From: Methanospirillaceae archaeon
Lineage (GTDB): Archaea; Halobacteriota; Methanomicrobia; Methanomicrobiales; Methanospirillaceae
Length of the DNA stretch: 64,000 nt
NCBI GenBank assembly: GCA_016926505.1
Contig: JAFGOM010000109.1
Coordinates: 62,001-126,000 of the forward strand
Direction of reading: 5' to 3'
The notes beneath the pieces are model-generated. The model had not been told where the DNA came from, made no database searches, and saw only the letters and a program-made list of their open reading frames with translations. This document shows positions 28,190-36,054 of this stretch, piece by piece (positions within the stretch are counted from its first letter, which is position 1; each line of letters opens with the position of its first letter). The position numbers were made by a program, and so were the translations under genes.

Positions 28190-28858
28190 ATGAAAAACAG
28201 GATATGGAGACAGATAGAAGAACTGGCAACCCGGTATGATACCTTCGGATATACGGTTATCCATGAAAAACAGGTTTGCCTGCTCGCTTCCATGCTGTTT
28301 GATGATTGCAGAGCGGTTCACGGGCTCGGACAACATGAGAGAGATCTTCTTTGTATTGCTGCCCTCCTTCATGATACCGGCCTTTCTCTCGGGCAGACCG
28401 GCCATCATAAAAAAAGCAGGGATATTATCAGGAGAGAACTGGCAGGTATGGTCCCTGATAATGATATCGGGATTATTGCTGCTGTTGCCCGGTATCATCG
28501 GAAAGTACTTCCCAAAAGTGACCATGCAGAGATTGTACCATTACATGAAAAAGACCGGTACCGGGTGAATGTACTTTCATCACTGTTACGAATTGCAGAT
28601 GGTCTGGATTATAGTCATTCCTCTTCGGTTACCAGGATCAGATGTATCTGCCAAAAAGAGCAGATCAATATTGTATGCATGAGCAGTGAAACCACTGATC
28701 TCTCTCTCGATCTGCAACGTGCCCGGGAGAAGTCGGATCTGGCCCGGATCATCTTTGAAAGAGAGATTGTGATAACCGGTACGAATAACCTCATCCCCAA
28801 CGAAAACATTCCTGACAGAGACCCTTACCTGGATAAGCAGATGGTAACCGGGAGATGA
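28190..28858 (+). CDS. HD-domain phosphohydrolase, Ppx C-terminal-like
   Basis: ATG 28190 has AGGAGA six bases upstream and is chosen over the ATG at 28157. The 222-residue protein is an HD domain with L-L-H-D-T-G, an earlier metal His in V-I-H-E-K-Q, and later A-R-Y-H-R-K and R-I-A-D-G-L-D-Y-S. The last motif and the overall layout match the HD module at the C-terminus of exopolyphosphatase/GppA. Encoded after ppk, it may hydrolyse polyphosphate or a nucleotide. It is two bases before ruvC. Confidence 0.8.
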   Translation: MKNRIWRQIEELATRYDTFGYTVIHEKQVCLLASMLFDDCRAVHGLGQHERDLLCIAALLHDTGLSLGQTGHHKKSRDIIRRELAGMVPDNDIGIIAAVARYHRKVLPKSDHAEIVPLHEKDRYRVNVLSSLLRIADGLDYSHSSSVTRIRCICQKEQINIVCMSSETTDLSLDLQRAREKSDLARIIFEREIVITGTNNLIPNENIPDRDPYLDKQMVTGR

Positions 28859-28859
28859 G

Positions 28860-29348
28860 ATGAGGATCCTCGGTATCGATCCCGGGTATGCGATTGTCGG
28901 ATATGGTGTCGTGGACGCTTCTTTAAAAAAAGAGATGACATTATGCACCTATGGGTGCATCAGGACAGGAAAAGAAGATCCGGCCCATATCAGACTGCAA
29001 TCAATCTATCATGCCATGATGGAACTTATAACCCGGTCAGAACCATATTGTATGGCAATAGAACAATTATTCTTCTCACGGAATACCACTACAGCCCTTC
29101 AGGTAAGCGAAGCCAGAGGAGTGATTCTTCTCGCTGCTGCAGAATGCAGTCTTGGTGTTTTTGAGTATCGTCCGAACCAGATTAAACAGGCAGTAACCGG
29201 ATCAGGCAATGCAGATAAGAAGCAGGTACAGAAGATGATTACACGGCTGCTGGGAATGTCTGCAGTTCCACGACCTGATGATGCTGCAGATGCCCTTGCG
29301 ACAGCCGTATGTCATCTTCACTATACGCAGCGTGATCTGTTACAATGA
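28860..29348 (+). CDS. ruvC: Holliday junction endonuclease RuvC
   Basis: RuvC cuts Holliday junctions symmetrically. The 162-residue protein has all four catalytic acids: Asp7 in G-I-D-P-G, Glu68 in A-I-E-Q-L-F-F, and Asp141 and Asp144 in D-D-A-A-D-A-L-A. F-F-S-R-N-T and the Q-V-S-E-A-R-G motif are also typical. Archaea normally use Hjc, so a bacterial RuvC is notable. It overlaps ruvA by 4 bases. Confidence 0.96.
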   Translation: MRILGIDPGYAIVGYGVVDASLKKEMTLCTYGCIRTGKEDPAHIRLQSIYHAMMELITRSEPYCMAIEQLFFSRNTTTALQVSEARGVILLAAAECSLGVFEYRPNQIKQAVTGSGNADKKQVQKMITRLLGMSAVPRPDDAADALATAVCHLHYTQRDLLQ

Positions 29349-29944
29349 TAGCTCATATTCATGGTCCGGTAACCCAGTGCGGTTCTGAATGGATTGTAAT
29401 TGATGTTAGCGGGGTTGGGTACCGGGTGTATGTTACCCAAAACGTCTTGCAATCGGTATCACCAGACAATGATCTGTTCCTGTATACGTCACTGGTTGTC
29501 AGGGAGGATTCAATGACATTATATGGATTTCTCTCGTTTATTGAACTTGAGATGTTTTTACTCCTTATTCGTGTCTCCCGTGTCGGACCTGCCCTCGCAA
29601 TGAGGATCATCGGTTTAATCCCCCCTGAAAAGATTGCTCTTGCGATAATTACCGGGGATGAGAAGGAACTTGTCCGTGTTCCCGGAATTGGATCCAAGAG
29701 TGCCCAGCGACTGATACTGGAACTTGGTGATATCATGAAAGAGCGTTTTCGTGCGTGTAAGGCAGAGCGTAAACCGTCTTCCCACAATGATGCAATTCTT
29801 GGTCTGATAGCACTGGGATTCAGTGAAGATATCTCAAGAAATGCCGTTTCGCAGGTTTTTGTCTCTGAAACGGGGGATACTACTGCAGAGATATTAACGC
29901 AGGCACTTCATATTATCAGGAAAAAAGGAACAGAAGTGAAATGA
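29345..29944 (+). CDS. ruvA: Holliday junction branch migration protein RuvA
   Basis: RuvA binds the four-way junction as a tetramer and loads RuvB. The 199-residue protein has the OB domain (G-x-G-Y-R-V near residue 25), tandem helix-hairpin-helix motifs (R-V-G-P-A-L-A and V-P-G-I-G-S-K-S-A-Q-R-L), and the flexible C-terminal domain III that contacts RuvB. Length matches bacterial RuvA. The order ruvC-ruvA-ruvB is a common bacterial one. Confidence 0.96.
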   Translation: MIAHIHGPVTQCGSEWIVIDVSGVGYRVYVTQNVLQSVSPDNDLFLYTSLVVREDSMTLYGFLSFIELEMFLLLIRVSRVGPALAMRIIGLIPPEKIALAIITGDEKELVRVPGIGSKSAQRLILELGDIMKERFRACKAERKPSSHNDAILGLIALGFSEDISRNAVSQVFVSETGDTTAEILTQALHIIRKKGTEVK

Positions 29945-29953
29945 TTACCATGC

Positions 29954-30994
29954 ATGACCAACGATAGAGGAGGAGGAAAGGTTTTGGAGATTCCGGATGA
30001 ATCCCGGCAGCGGACATTATCAAAAAGAGAGGATAATGATGAGTCTCTCGAGGTGATACGACCTGCATCATTGAAGGATTTTATCGGACAGGAAAAGATA
30101 AAAGAACCTCTTCGTATTGCAATAGCCGCAGCACAAAAACGAAACGAATCTCTTGACCATATCCTTTTGTCAGGACCTCCGGGTCTTGGAAAGACCACAC
30201 TCGCCCATATTATTGCCGGGGAGATGCATGCCGGGATAGAATCAACTACCGGTCCCATTCTTGAACGACCCGGCGATCTCGCAGCAATGCTCACCCCGTT
30301 ACTACCTACAGACATTCTTTTTATTGATGAGATACATCGAATTCCCGTGATTGTTGAGGAGATATTATATCCAGCCATGGAGGATTATGCAATTGATGTT
30401 ATGATTGGAGAAGGCCCGTCTGCCCGATCTGTCCGGCTGGATCTGAAACGGTTCACGCTTATCGGTGCTACCACAAAAACCGGTCTGTTAGGTGCACCAT
30501 TCAGGGACAGGTTCGGTATTATCTTCAGGTTGGATCTGTATGATATCTCTGATCTGACACAAATCATTCAGCGGAGTGCCAGAATTCTCAAGCTGGATAT
30601 CTCTCTGGAAGCATCCCTTGAGATAGCAAAAAGAAGCAGGGGAACTCCGCGAATCGCAAACCGGTTGTTACACCGTGTACGGGATTTTGGTCTTATCCGG
30701 GGTGACGGCAGTATCACCGTACCGATTGCACAATGGGCATTAGATACCCTTGGAATCGATAAGATGGGTCTCGATGAGTTGGATAGGAAGATTTTATCAC
30801 TAATCGCGTTTGATTTTTCCGGGGGTCCGGTAGGGTTAAAGACCATCGCAATTGCGGTTGGCGAGGAGTCACGGACAATCGAGGATGTATATGAACCACA
30901 TCTCATCAGAATCGGGTTTATGAAACGGACTCAGAAGGGGAGGATGACCACTCCTGCAGCCCGTGCCCACCTCATTGATTCCGGAAATAAATGA
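29954..30994 (+). CDS. ruvB: Holliday junction DNA helicase RuvB
   Basis: This AAA+ motor drives branch migration. The 346-residue product has the bacterial RuvB layout: R-P-x-S-L-x-D-F-I-G-Q near residue 36, Walker [10 protein letters not shown], Walker B F-I-D-E-I-H-R, sensor 1 G-A-T-T-K-T-G, the arginine-finger region F-R-D-R-F-G, and a C-terminal winged helix with R-T-x-x-G-R. It is the last gene of the ruv operon. T-runs near 31110 lie before the convergent surface-protein gene. Confidence 0.96.
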   Translation: MTNDRGGGKVLEIPDESRQRTLSKREDNDESLEVIRPASLKDFIGQEKIKEPLRIAIAAAQKRNESLDHILLSGPPGLGKTTLAHIIAGEMHAGIESTTGPILERPGDLAAMLTPLLPTDILFIDEIHRIPVIVEEILYPAMEDYAIDVMIGEGPSARSVRLDLKRFTLIGATTKTGLLGAPFRDRFGIIFRLDLYDISDLTQIIQRSARILKLDISLEASLEIAKRSRGTPRIANRLLHRVRDFGLIRGDGSITVPIAQWALDTLGIDKMGLDELDRKILSLIAFDFSGGPVGLKTIAIAVGEESRTIEDVYEPHLIRIGFMKRTQKGRMTTPAARAHLIDSGNK

Positions 30995-31117
30995 GATCCG
31001 GTAAAACTTCTGAGATAAAGCTTCTTTCCCGAAGACACATATCCTTCCTGCCCCTTCTGAAATGGTTTATCCGGGGGTCAGGAATTTGCAGGGCAACTCT
31101 TTTGATATGACTTTTTT

Positions 31118-32554
31118 TTACAGAGATTCAAATAATTCGACAAGATCAGCAAGATCAAACCGGTTATTCCTGTTATAATCATACAGGGTGCTGTTTGCAC
31201 TGCTCCGAAACGCTTCATACCCGGTAAAGAGCAGAACAATATCATGGAGATCCAGTCTTTTGTTGTTGTTTAAATCCTCGTATATACCGTCTGCATTAAT
31301 ATCTCCGACAGTCCGGTTCAGGGCAGATTCAAAGTGTTCAGGATATACAAATGAACTGGTGTAAGATAACTCTGCTGACCTGGTTTCACAGGGGACATAT
31401 GATGATGTCTGGGCACTGATCCGGGATACGCCGATCATGTCCATGGATCCGATTGCTTCTTCATAGCCTCTCAAATCTCCTTCTGCAGTCGGATCGGCAA
31501 AGATACAGGATCCTGATCCCGCCTCTTCCGAATTGGCCGTTCCTCCTGCTACAACTACCTCTTTTGCGGTTATCGTTCCACTCTGTGATTCATTGGATGC
31601 AAAGGAAAATATCCAGTCAGTTTCAATGCCTCCGTCAAACCTGAGATCCCGGGTCTGATTCAGTTCTCCGCCGGTCGCTCTTAATTCTCCTTCATATACT
31701 TTCCATCCCTGTTGTTCTGCATGCCCGACCGTCTCTTCTCTATACGATTCCTGTCGATGGGAGGTATCGGTGATGGTTGTTCCTATAGCTGAACTCTGGT
31801 CTGTTATCTGTATCTGTCCGCCCCCTCCGGTCAGGATCTGATCAACAAAGGATATCAGTCCTGAAGTAAGGGTATATCCACTTCCCCGGGTCCGGGTAAC
31901 TCCGTCATACGTCTGGTAGGTATATCCGGTTGTGACCGTTCCTTCTGCAAATTCCTTCCCTGAAGCCGTATCAGGTTCTACGTGAACCGAGTATTCCAGT
32001 GCGGGATCCCCGGTTCCTTCAAACCGAACCGCTCCGTGGGATGAATATGAAATCGAGGTAACGCCCATAAGGGCACTTCCGGCATGGATTGTTTCATCTC
32101 TGGTATCAGTAATAGATTCATCCGCTCCAAGAATGCAGGATACACCCGTTTCATCTGACTGGTTTACTGCATGGGAAAGAGAGATCCCCTCTGATGCCAT
32201 GAGTGTTCCTCCGGTTCCGTTACTCTCAAAGGTGAGAATTTTATTTGAGATGATATTGTCGGTTGTCAGTGGAACCATTCCTGACTGATATGCAAGTGTT
32301 TTTGTCTCTACCAGATGGCCGTTGTTTGTTTTTGTTGATTCCTGATAGGATCCGCTTCCTGGAGATGGTCCAAAAGATTGATACATGCCAACCAGATTTG
32401 TCTCTTCAATAACCGGACCGATGGTATCGATGTATGAATATGATGAGAATGAAGATGCGGTAACAGATATGGGGGATACGGCTGTCAGTGTCACGACTCC
32501 CAGTATCACCCAAAAAAAATGCATTTTTTCTGATAATAATACATAATCTGCCAT
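31118..32554 (-). CDS. Secreted protein with C-terminal EF-hand/dockerin-like repeats
   Basis: The 478-residue protein has a signal peptide or anchor (about residues 10-28), a long Ser/Thr/Gly-rich beta-type region with no Cys pattern, and a C-terminal pair of calcium loops: D-I-N-A-D-G-I-Y-E-D-L-N-N-N-K-R-L-D-L-H-D followed by D-Y-N-R-N-N-R-F-D-L-A-D-L. These loops resemble type I dockerin or archaeal surface EF-hand repeats. It is likely exported and calcium-binding. The large central domain is not recognised. Confidence 0.75.
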   Translation of the reverse strand: MADYVLLSEKMHFFWVILGVVTLTAVSPISVTASSFSSYSYIDTIGPVIEETNLVGMYQSFGPSPGSGSYQESTKTNNGHLVETKTLAYQSGMVPLTTDNIISNKILTFESNGTGGTLMASEGISLSHAVNQSDETGVSCILGADESITDTRDETIHAGSALMGVTSISYSSHGAVRFEGTGDPALEYSVHVEPDTASGKEFAEGTVTTGYTYQTYDGVTRTRGSGYTLTSGLISFVDQILTGGGGQIQITDQSSAIGTTITDTSHRQESYREETVGHAEQQGWKVYEGELRATGGELNQTRDLRFDGGIETDWIFSFASNESQSGTITAKEVVVAGGTANSEEAGSGSCIFADPTAEGDLRGYEEAIGSMDMIGVSRISAQTSSYVPCETRSAELSYTSSFVYPEHFESALNRTVGDINADGIYEDLNNNKRLDLHDIVLLFTGYEAFRSSANSTLYDYNRNNRFDLADLVELFESL

Positions 32555-32774
32555 TATCGGTATGTATGTATTGAAAAACTAGTATAAAAGAGGTTGCATA
32601 ATTCCATAGTAAGGATATTATGAATGTTAGAATGGTATTATCTGAAATAATCATAAACCGGTATGTCTCCGGGATTACCGGAAAAAGGGATACGGTGAAC
32701 GAAGCCTGATCTTTATACGGTTGTCGGATTTATTGGTTGCATTGGTTGAGATATTACGTTTATCTCTCTGATGA

Positions 32775-33665
32775 CTACAGTTGCAGATAGAACATCTCTG
32801 CCATGTGATGCGGATAATATCGTTTCTTTGCCTCTTTTAATCCTTTCATTCCCATATCACTCTCCCTGTTAATATAGGTATATCTTAAAGAGAGAATTTC
32901 AGCAGTTTTCTGGTTTATCTTTTTGTATATCCCTTCACAATCAGGAAGCCCCTTCTCGAAATGAACAACTGCAGTTGTTTCGTTTAACTCTTCAAATATT
33001 GCGATTCCCGTGATGATGCCCCGTGTTCTGATTGCTATTCCCTGCAATCCGAGCGTAGACCAATGTTGCATTGCACAGGTGATTGCTTCTTTTTCATGCA
33101 AAAGAATCTCATATTTGTCGCACTCCCGCCACTGACACCAGGCAACGAGGAACTCTTTTATCTCCTCCTGATTCCGGGACGAGAGATACTCTGTTTCCGG
33201 CTGACATTTTTTCTCAAATCTGTTAATCTGTTTTCTGATTGTTACATATTGTTTTCCTGGTAAGGTAGAAAGATTATGAGAGAGGTACACATAATCAAAA
33301 AAATCCCGATCCGGCAGAAAGAGACGATCCGGGTAGAGCCCTTGTATCCATTCAAGCTGACCGGTATCAAATATCAGCAGGGGTTTTTTCTCCCCTGACT
33401 GTATTGCAAGAGTTAGTACCGCATCGAGTAATTCAGGGTCACGGGGTCCGATGGGAGCCCGGTATGAGGTATAATCCTTCGTGCTACCCCTGATGATGAT
33501 ACTGTCTCTGATATGTGCAAATGAATAATGTCCATAATTTTGCCAGCAAAAGAGCGTACAGAAGGTGTTCTCACTATGACAAACCGGGTATTTCAGATAG
33601 ACAGAATCAAATAATGGTTTGTCCTCGATGGTAATGGGTTTAAAGTCTGTTAAAGTAAGATGCAT
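32775..33665 (-). CDS. DUF2156 (GNAT-like) protein
   Basis: The 296-residue protein matches the DUF2156 family, whose fold is two fused GNAT-like halves as in the C-terminal domain of lysyl-phosphatidylglycerol synthase. Recognisable segments are F-C-T-L-F-C-W-Q-N-Y-G near 36, R-K-Q-I-N-R-F-E near 145, and the end Y-I-N-R-E-S-D-M-G-x-x-G-L-x-x-A-K-x-x-Y. There is no membrane segment. A soluble aminoacyl- or acyl-transfer role is possible. It is divergent from the glycoside-hydrolase-like gene. Confidence 0.8.
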   Translation of the reverse strand: MHLTLTDFKPITIEDKPLFDSVYLKYPVCHSENTFCTLFCWQNYGHYSFAHIRDSIIIRGSTKDYTSYRAPIGPRDPELLDAVLTLAIQSGEKKPLLIFDTGQLEWIQGLYPDRLFLPDRDFFDYVYLSHNLSTLPGKQYVTIRKQINRFEKKCQPETEYLSSRNQEEIKEFLVAWCQWRECDKYEILLHEKEAITCAMQHWSTLGLQGIAIRTRGIITGIAIFEELNETTAVVHFEKGLPDCEGIYKKINQKTAEILSLRYTYINRESDMGMKGLKEAKKRYYPHHMAEMFYLQL

Positions 33666-33778
33666 GGTATCCCGAGTAAGAAGGATTTTTCTGGGTTTTG
33701 TGCCGAATATCTCATTTCTGAATGCCCGTAATCACTGATACCGGCAAGTTCTTAATTGATTAAACGCATTGGACCTGT

Positions 33779-34909
33779 ATGCATAAAAGGAGAGTGAATC
33801 GATATCTCATTATCGGAATAATTATAATTCTCTTTGCGATTTCTGTTTCCGGTTCAGGTCTGTTTCCTGCCGATGAATCTACGTTACTCCCTCCCGGTGC
33901 AGGGAGTATGTATCATGGAGTATATGCTCCGGAAACTGATTCCCTGATTGAATCGCGGGTCTCTTTGGAGAGTATCAGATCGTATGAGGAAGCAGTCTTA
34001 AAACCGGTTGCATGGACTCTTTTGTATAATAATTGGGCAGATGATCCTGTCTTTTTACCGGATCAGGTTAATCTGATCCAGGAGGCAGGGATAGTGCCGT
34101 ATATTAAGATTGCAATTCCCGTTGAGCACAAAAACGGAGAGGACCCGCTCGTAACCTGGCAGGAACTGGTTTCAGGTGTTCATGATGAGAGTATCCGGGA
34201 GTGGGGCAGGGATGCTGCATCAGTTCATTATCCCCTGATTGTTGAATTGTCTTTATCTGAATTGTTTTTTGAGTCTTTTCGCATTGAACATGATAAAGAA
34301 GAGAGTATTAATCCCATCCTGTACCGGGATGTATACAAACGTATTATTACCCTGACAGAAGAAGAAGGAGCTCATAATATAATCTGGGTATTCCCGATGA
34401 ACATTACCGATACACCAGGATCTCCTGATAACCTGGCACAATATTATCCCGGAGATGAGTATATCGATTGGATGGGTGTCTCGGTGTATGGTGCACGTAT
34501 CCCCGGGCATTTGACAGCTCCATCTTTTTCTGACACGTTTGATGAGAAATACCAGGAGATATCTGCGATTAATCAGAATAAACCGGTTATTGTATCAGAG
34601 TTTGGATCCATAGATGATAAACCCGATCTGGACCAGGTATCATGGGCCCGGGATGCACTACGAAATCTGACTGGTTACCGGTGGCCAAGGGTTATCGGTT
34701 TTGGATGGATGAATGCAGATGCAGGGGTTTTTGAAGAAGACGGGCATTTTGATCTGCGGGTAGAGGATAATGATGAATTACGGGGAGTATTTGTTCAATA
34801 TGTGGGATTAAATGATTTTATTCTCGGGACTCCTGATATCCGCGGAGAGGGTGTTCGTGTAAAGGAGAGCCTTGATTATTCTCCTGATGAAATTCTTGGT
34901 CCGGTATAA
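33779..34909 (+). CDS. Secreted GH26-like glycoside hydrolase-type protein
   Basis: The 376-residue protein has a signal anchor (about 9-26) and a barrel-like region. P-V-I-V-S-E-F-G-S near residue 268 places a Glu where GH26-type enzymes have the nucleophile, and I-G-F-G-W-M-N, D-W-M-G-V-S-V-Y-G also fit that fold. The acid/base segment that normally reads H-E-M/x-N is not clear here (V-E-L-S-L-S-E-L), so activity on beta-glycans is uncertain. It may be a carbohydrate-binding relative. Confidence 0.65.
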   Translation: MHKRRVNRYLIIGIIIILFAISVSGSGLFPADESTLLPPGAGSMYHGVYAPETDSLIESRVSLESIRSYEEAVLKPVAWTLLYNNWADDPVFLPDQVNLIQEAGIVPYIKIAIPVEHKNGEDPLVTWQELVSGVHDESIREWGRDAASVHYPLIVELSLSELFFESFRIEHDKEESINPILYRDVYKRIITLTEEEGAHNIIWVFPMNITDTPGSPDNLAQYYPGDEYIDWMGVSVYGARIPGHLTAPSFSDTFDEKYQEISAINQNKPVIVSEFGSIDDKPDLDQVSWARDALRNLTGYRWPRVIGFGWMNADAGVFEEDGHFDLRVEDNDELRGVFVQYVGLNDFILGTPDIRGEGVRVKESLDYSPDEILGPV

Positions 34910-35244
34910 TCAACCATTTTTCTCCCCATCGTTTGAGTGTTCTCTTCCTGATAGAGACGTATCCGGGATCGGGGACTTTTTCTTTCACCTGAATTGTGCC
35001 ATTAATCAGTTTTCTTCAGTCACGGGTGTCAGTACCATACAATAAAAAAAATGGAGATATGGTATCCCGGATACCGTTGTATACAGTTGGCATACGCAAA
35101 GATGTACCAATAAAATTTAGGAATCATTTATAGATATTATTAAAATTTACAGATTTAAATGCAAAATAATGCGGCAGCCTAAATGTTAGCACAATATATA
35201 AATAAAATAACGCCATATACAGTGTTGTCAGGGAGGGAATACCA
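34910..35244. promoter_or_regulatory. Intergenic region with promoter of the next secreted gene
   Basis: The stretch is AT-rich. A TATA-like aatatataaata around 35193-35204 lies about 45 bases before the ATG at 35245, where an AGGGAGG (35231-35237) serves as ribosome site. The earlier part holds T-runs that may end the upstream transcript. No repeats or RNA genes were seen. Confidence 0.45.
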
Positions 35245-35709
35245 ATGAACCCGTGTCATGATTGTATGCAAAATCCGGTCTTGAACCGGAAGTGCACCGT
35301 TATGATACTGGTAAGTTTTTTTCTGTTCTGTATCCCGGCCGTCACAACCGGGGCTTCCATTGTTGTTGAAGAAGCACTTCTGCAGACTGATACCAATATG
35401 CTTTTTATGCAGGATTTTATTACCGGATCGATTACCGTGAGTAATCTCCTCCCGGTAGAGACGACGGTTCAGATAACCCTTAATGCATGTTCAACTTCAG
35501 GAGACCTCATTCCGGTGGGTACACAGGTAGTATCCCTGCCTGTCGAGGGAAGAGAGCGGACAAGCATCGTCTTCTCTCCGCAAAATGCAGGGTTCAGACC
35601 AGGGGAGTATATCTTTCTCGCGACTGCCCTGCCATCTGACGCCATCAATAAGAGTGACGAGGGCGATATTGCCTTTGTGAATCAGAGAGAGATATTTAAC
35701 ATCGTGTAA
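35245..35709 (+). CDS. Secreted beta-sandwich-like protein, unknown
   Basis: A 154-residue protein with a Cys-containing N-terminus, a hydrophobic signal core (about 20-36), and a mature part of alternating strands (I-T-V-S-N-L-L-P, V-Q-I-T-L-N, F-R-P-G-E-Y-I-F-L-A) like a CARDB/Ig-type domain. It may be a single extracellular beta-sandwich. No enzyme motif is present. It stands alone with its own promoter. Confidence 0.7.
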   Translation: MNPCHDCMQNPVLNRKCTVMILVSFFLFCIPAVTTGASIVVEEALLQTDTNMLFMQDFITGSITVSNLLPVETTVQITLNACSTSGDLIPVGTQVVSLPVEGRERTSIVFSPQNAGFRPGEYIFLATALPSDAINKSDEGDIAFVNQREIFNIV

Positions 35710-36054
35710 ACCCTATCTCTTGCATTTCTCAGGATAATCCTATTATTTTCTTTTTATCTCCATGCCCGGGTATCCTTATTTTTTTTGTCATGAAGAACTG
35801 ATTCTGTGTTTCATTCGTCAGACCTGCCGGAATATGAGATTGGGGGAAAAAACCGGGAGTTCCTGCAGCATGGAGAAAGCATATATAAAATTATGATGCT
35901 TCCATCTTTTTTTCCCATTGACCTGTTTGTAATATCAAATCTTTAGGCATTTATTTTCAGAGAAAATTTTTTGTTATTTTTGAAAAATTGTTTTTATATG
36001 ACTGTAAATCAGAAAAAATTACCGGTAATTATCTCAAGTTAAATAGTGAAAAAA
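35710..36054. other. Intergenic region between convergent genes
   Basis: The 345 bases separate the convergent secreted protein and subtilase genes. They contain several T-runs suited to termination and a TATA-like catatataaaa at 35880-35890 with no gene following it. The final 120 bases are very AT-rich. I see no coding or structured RNA signal. Confidence 0.4.
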
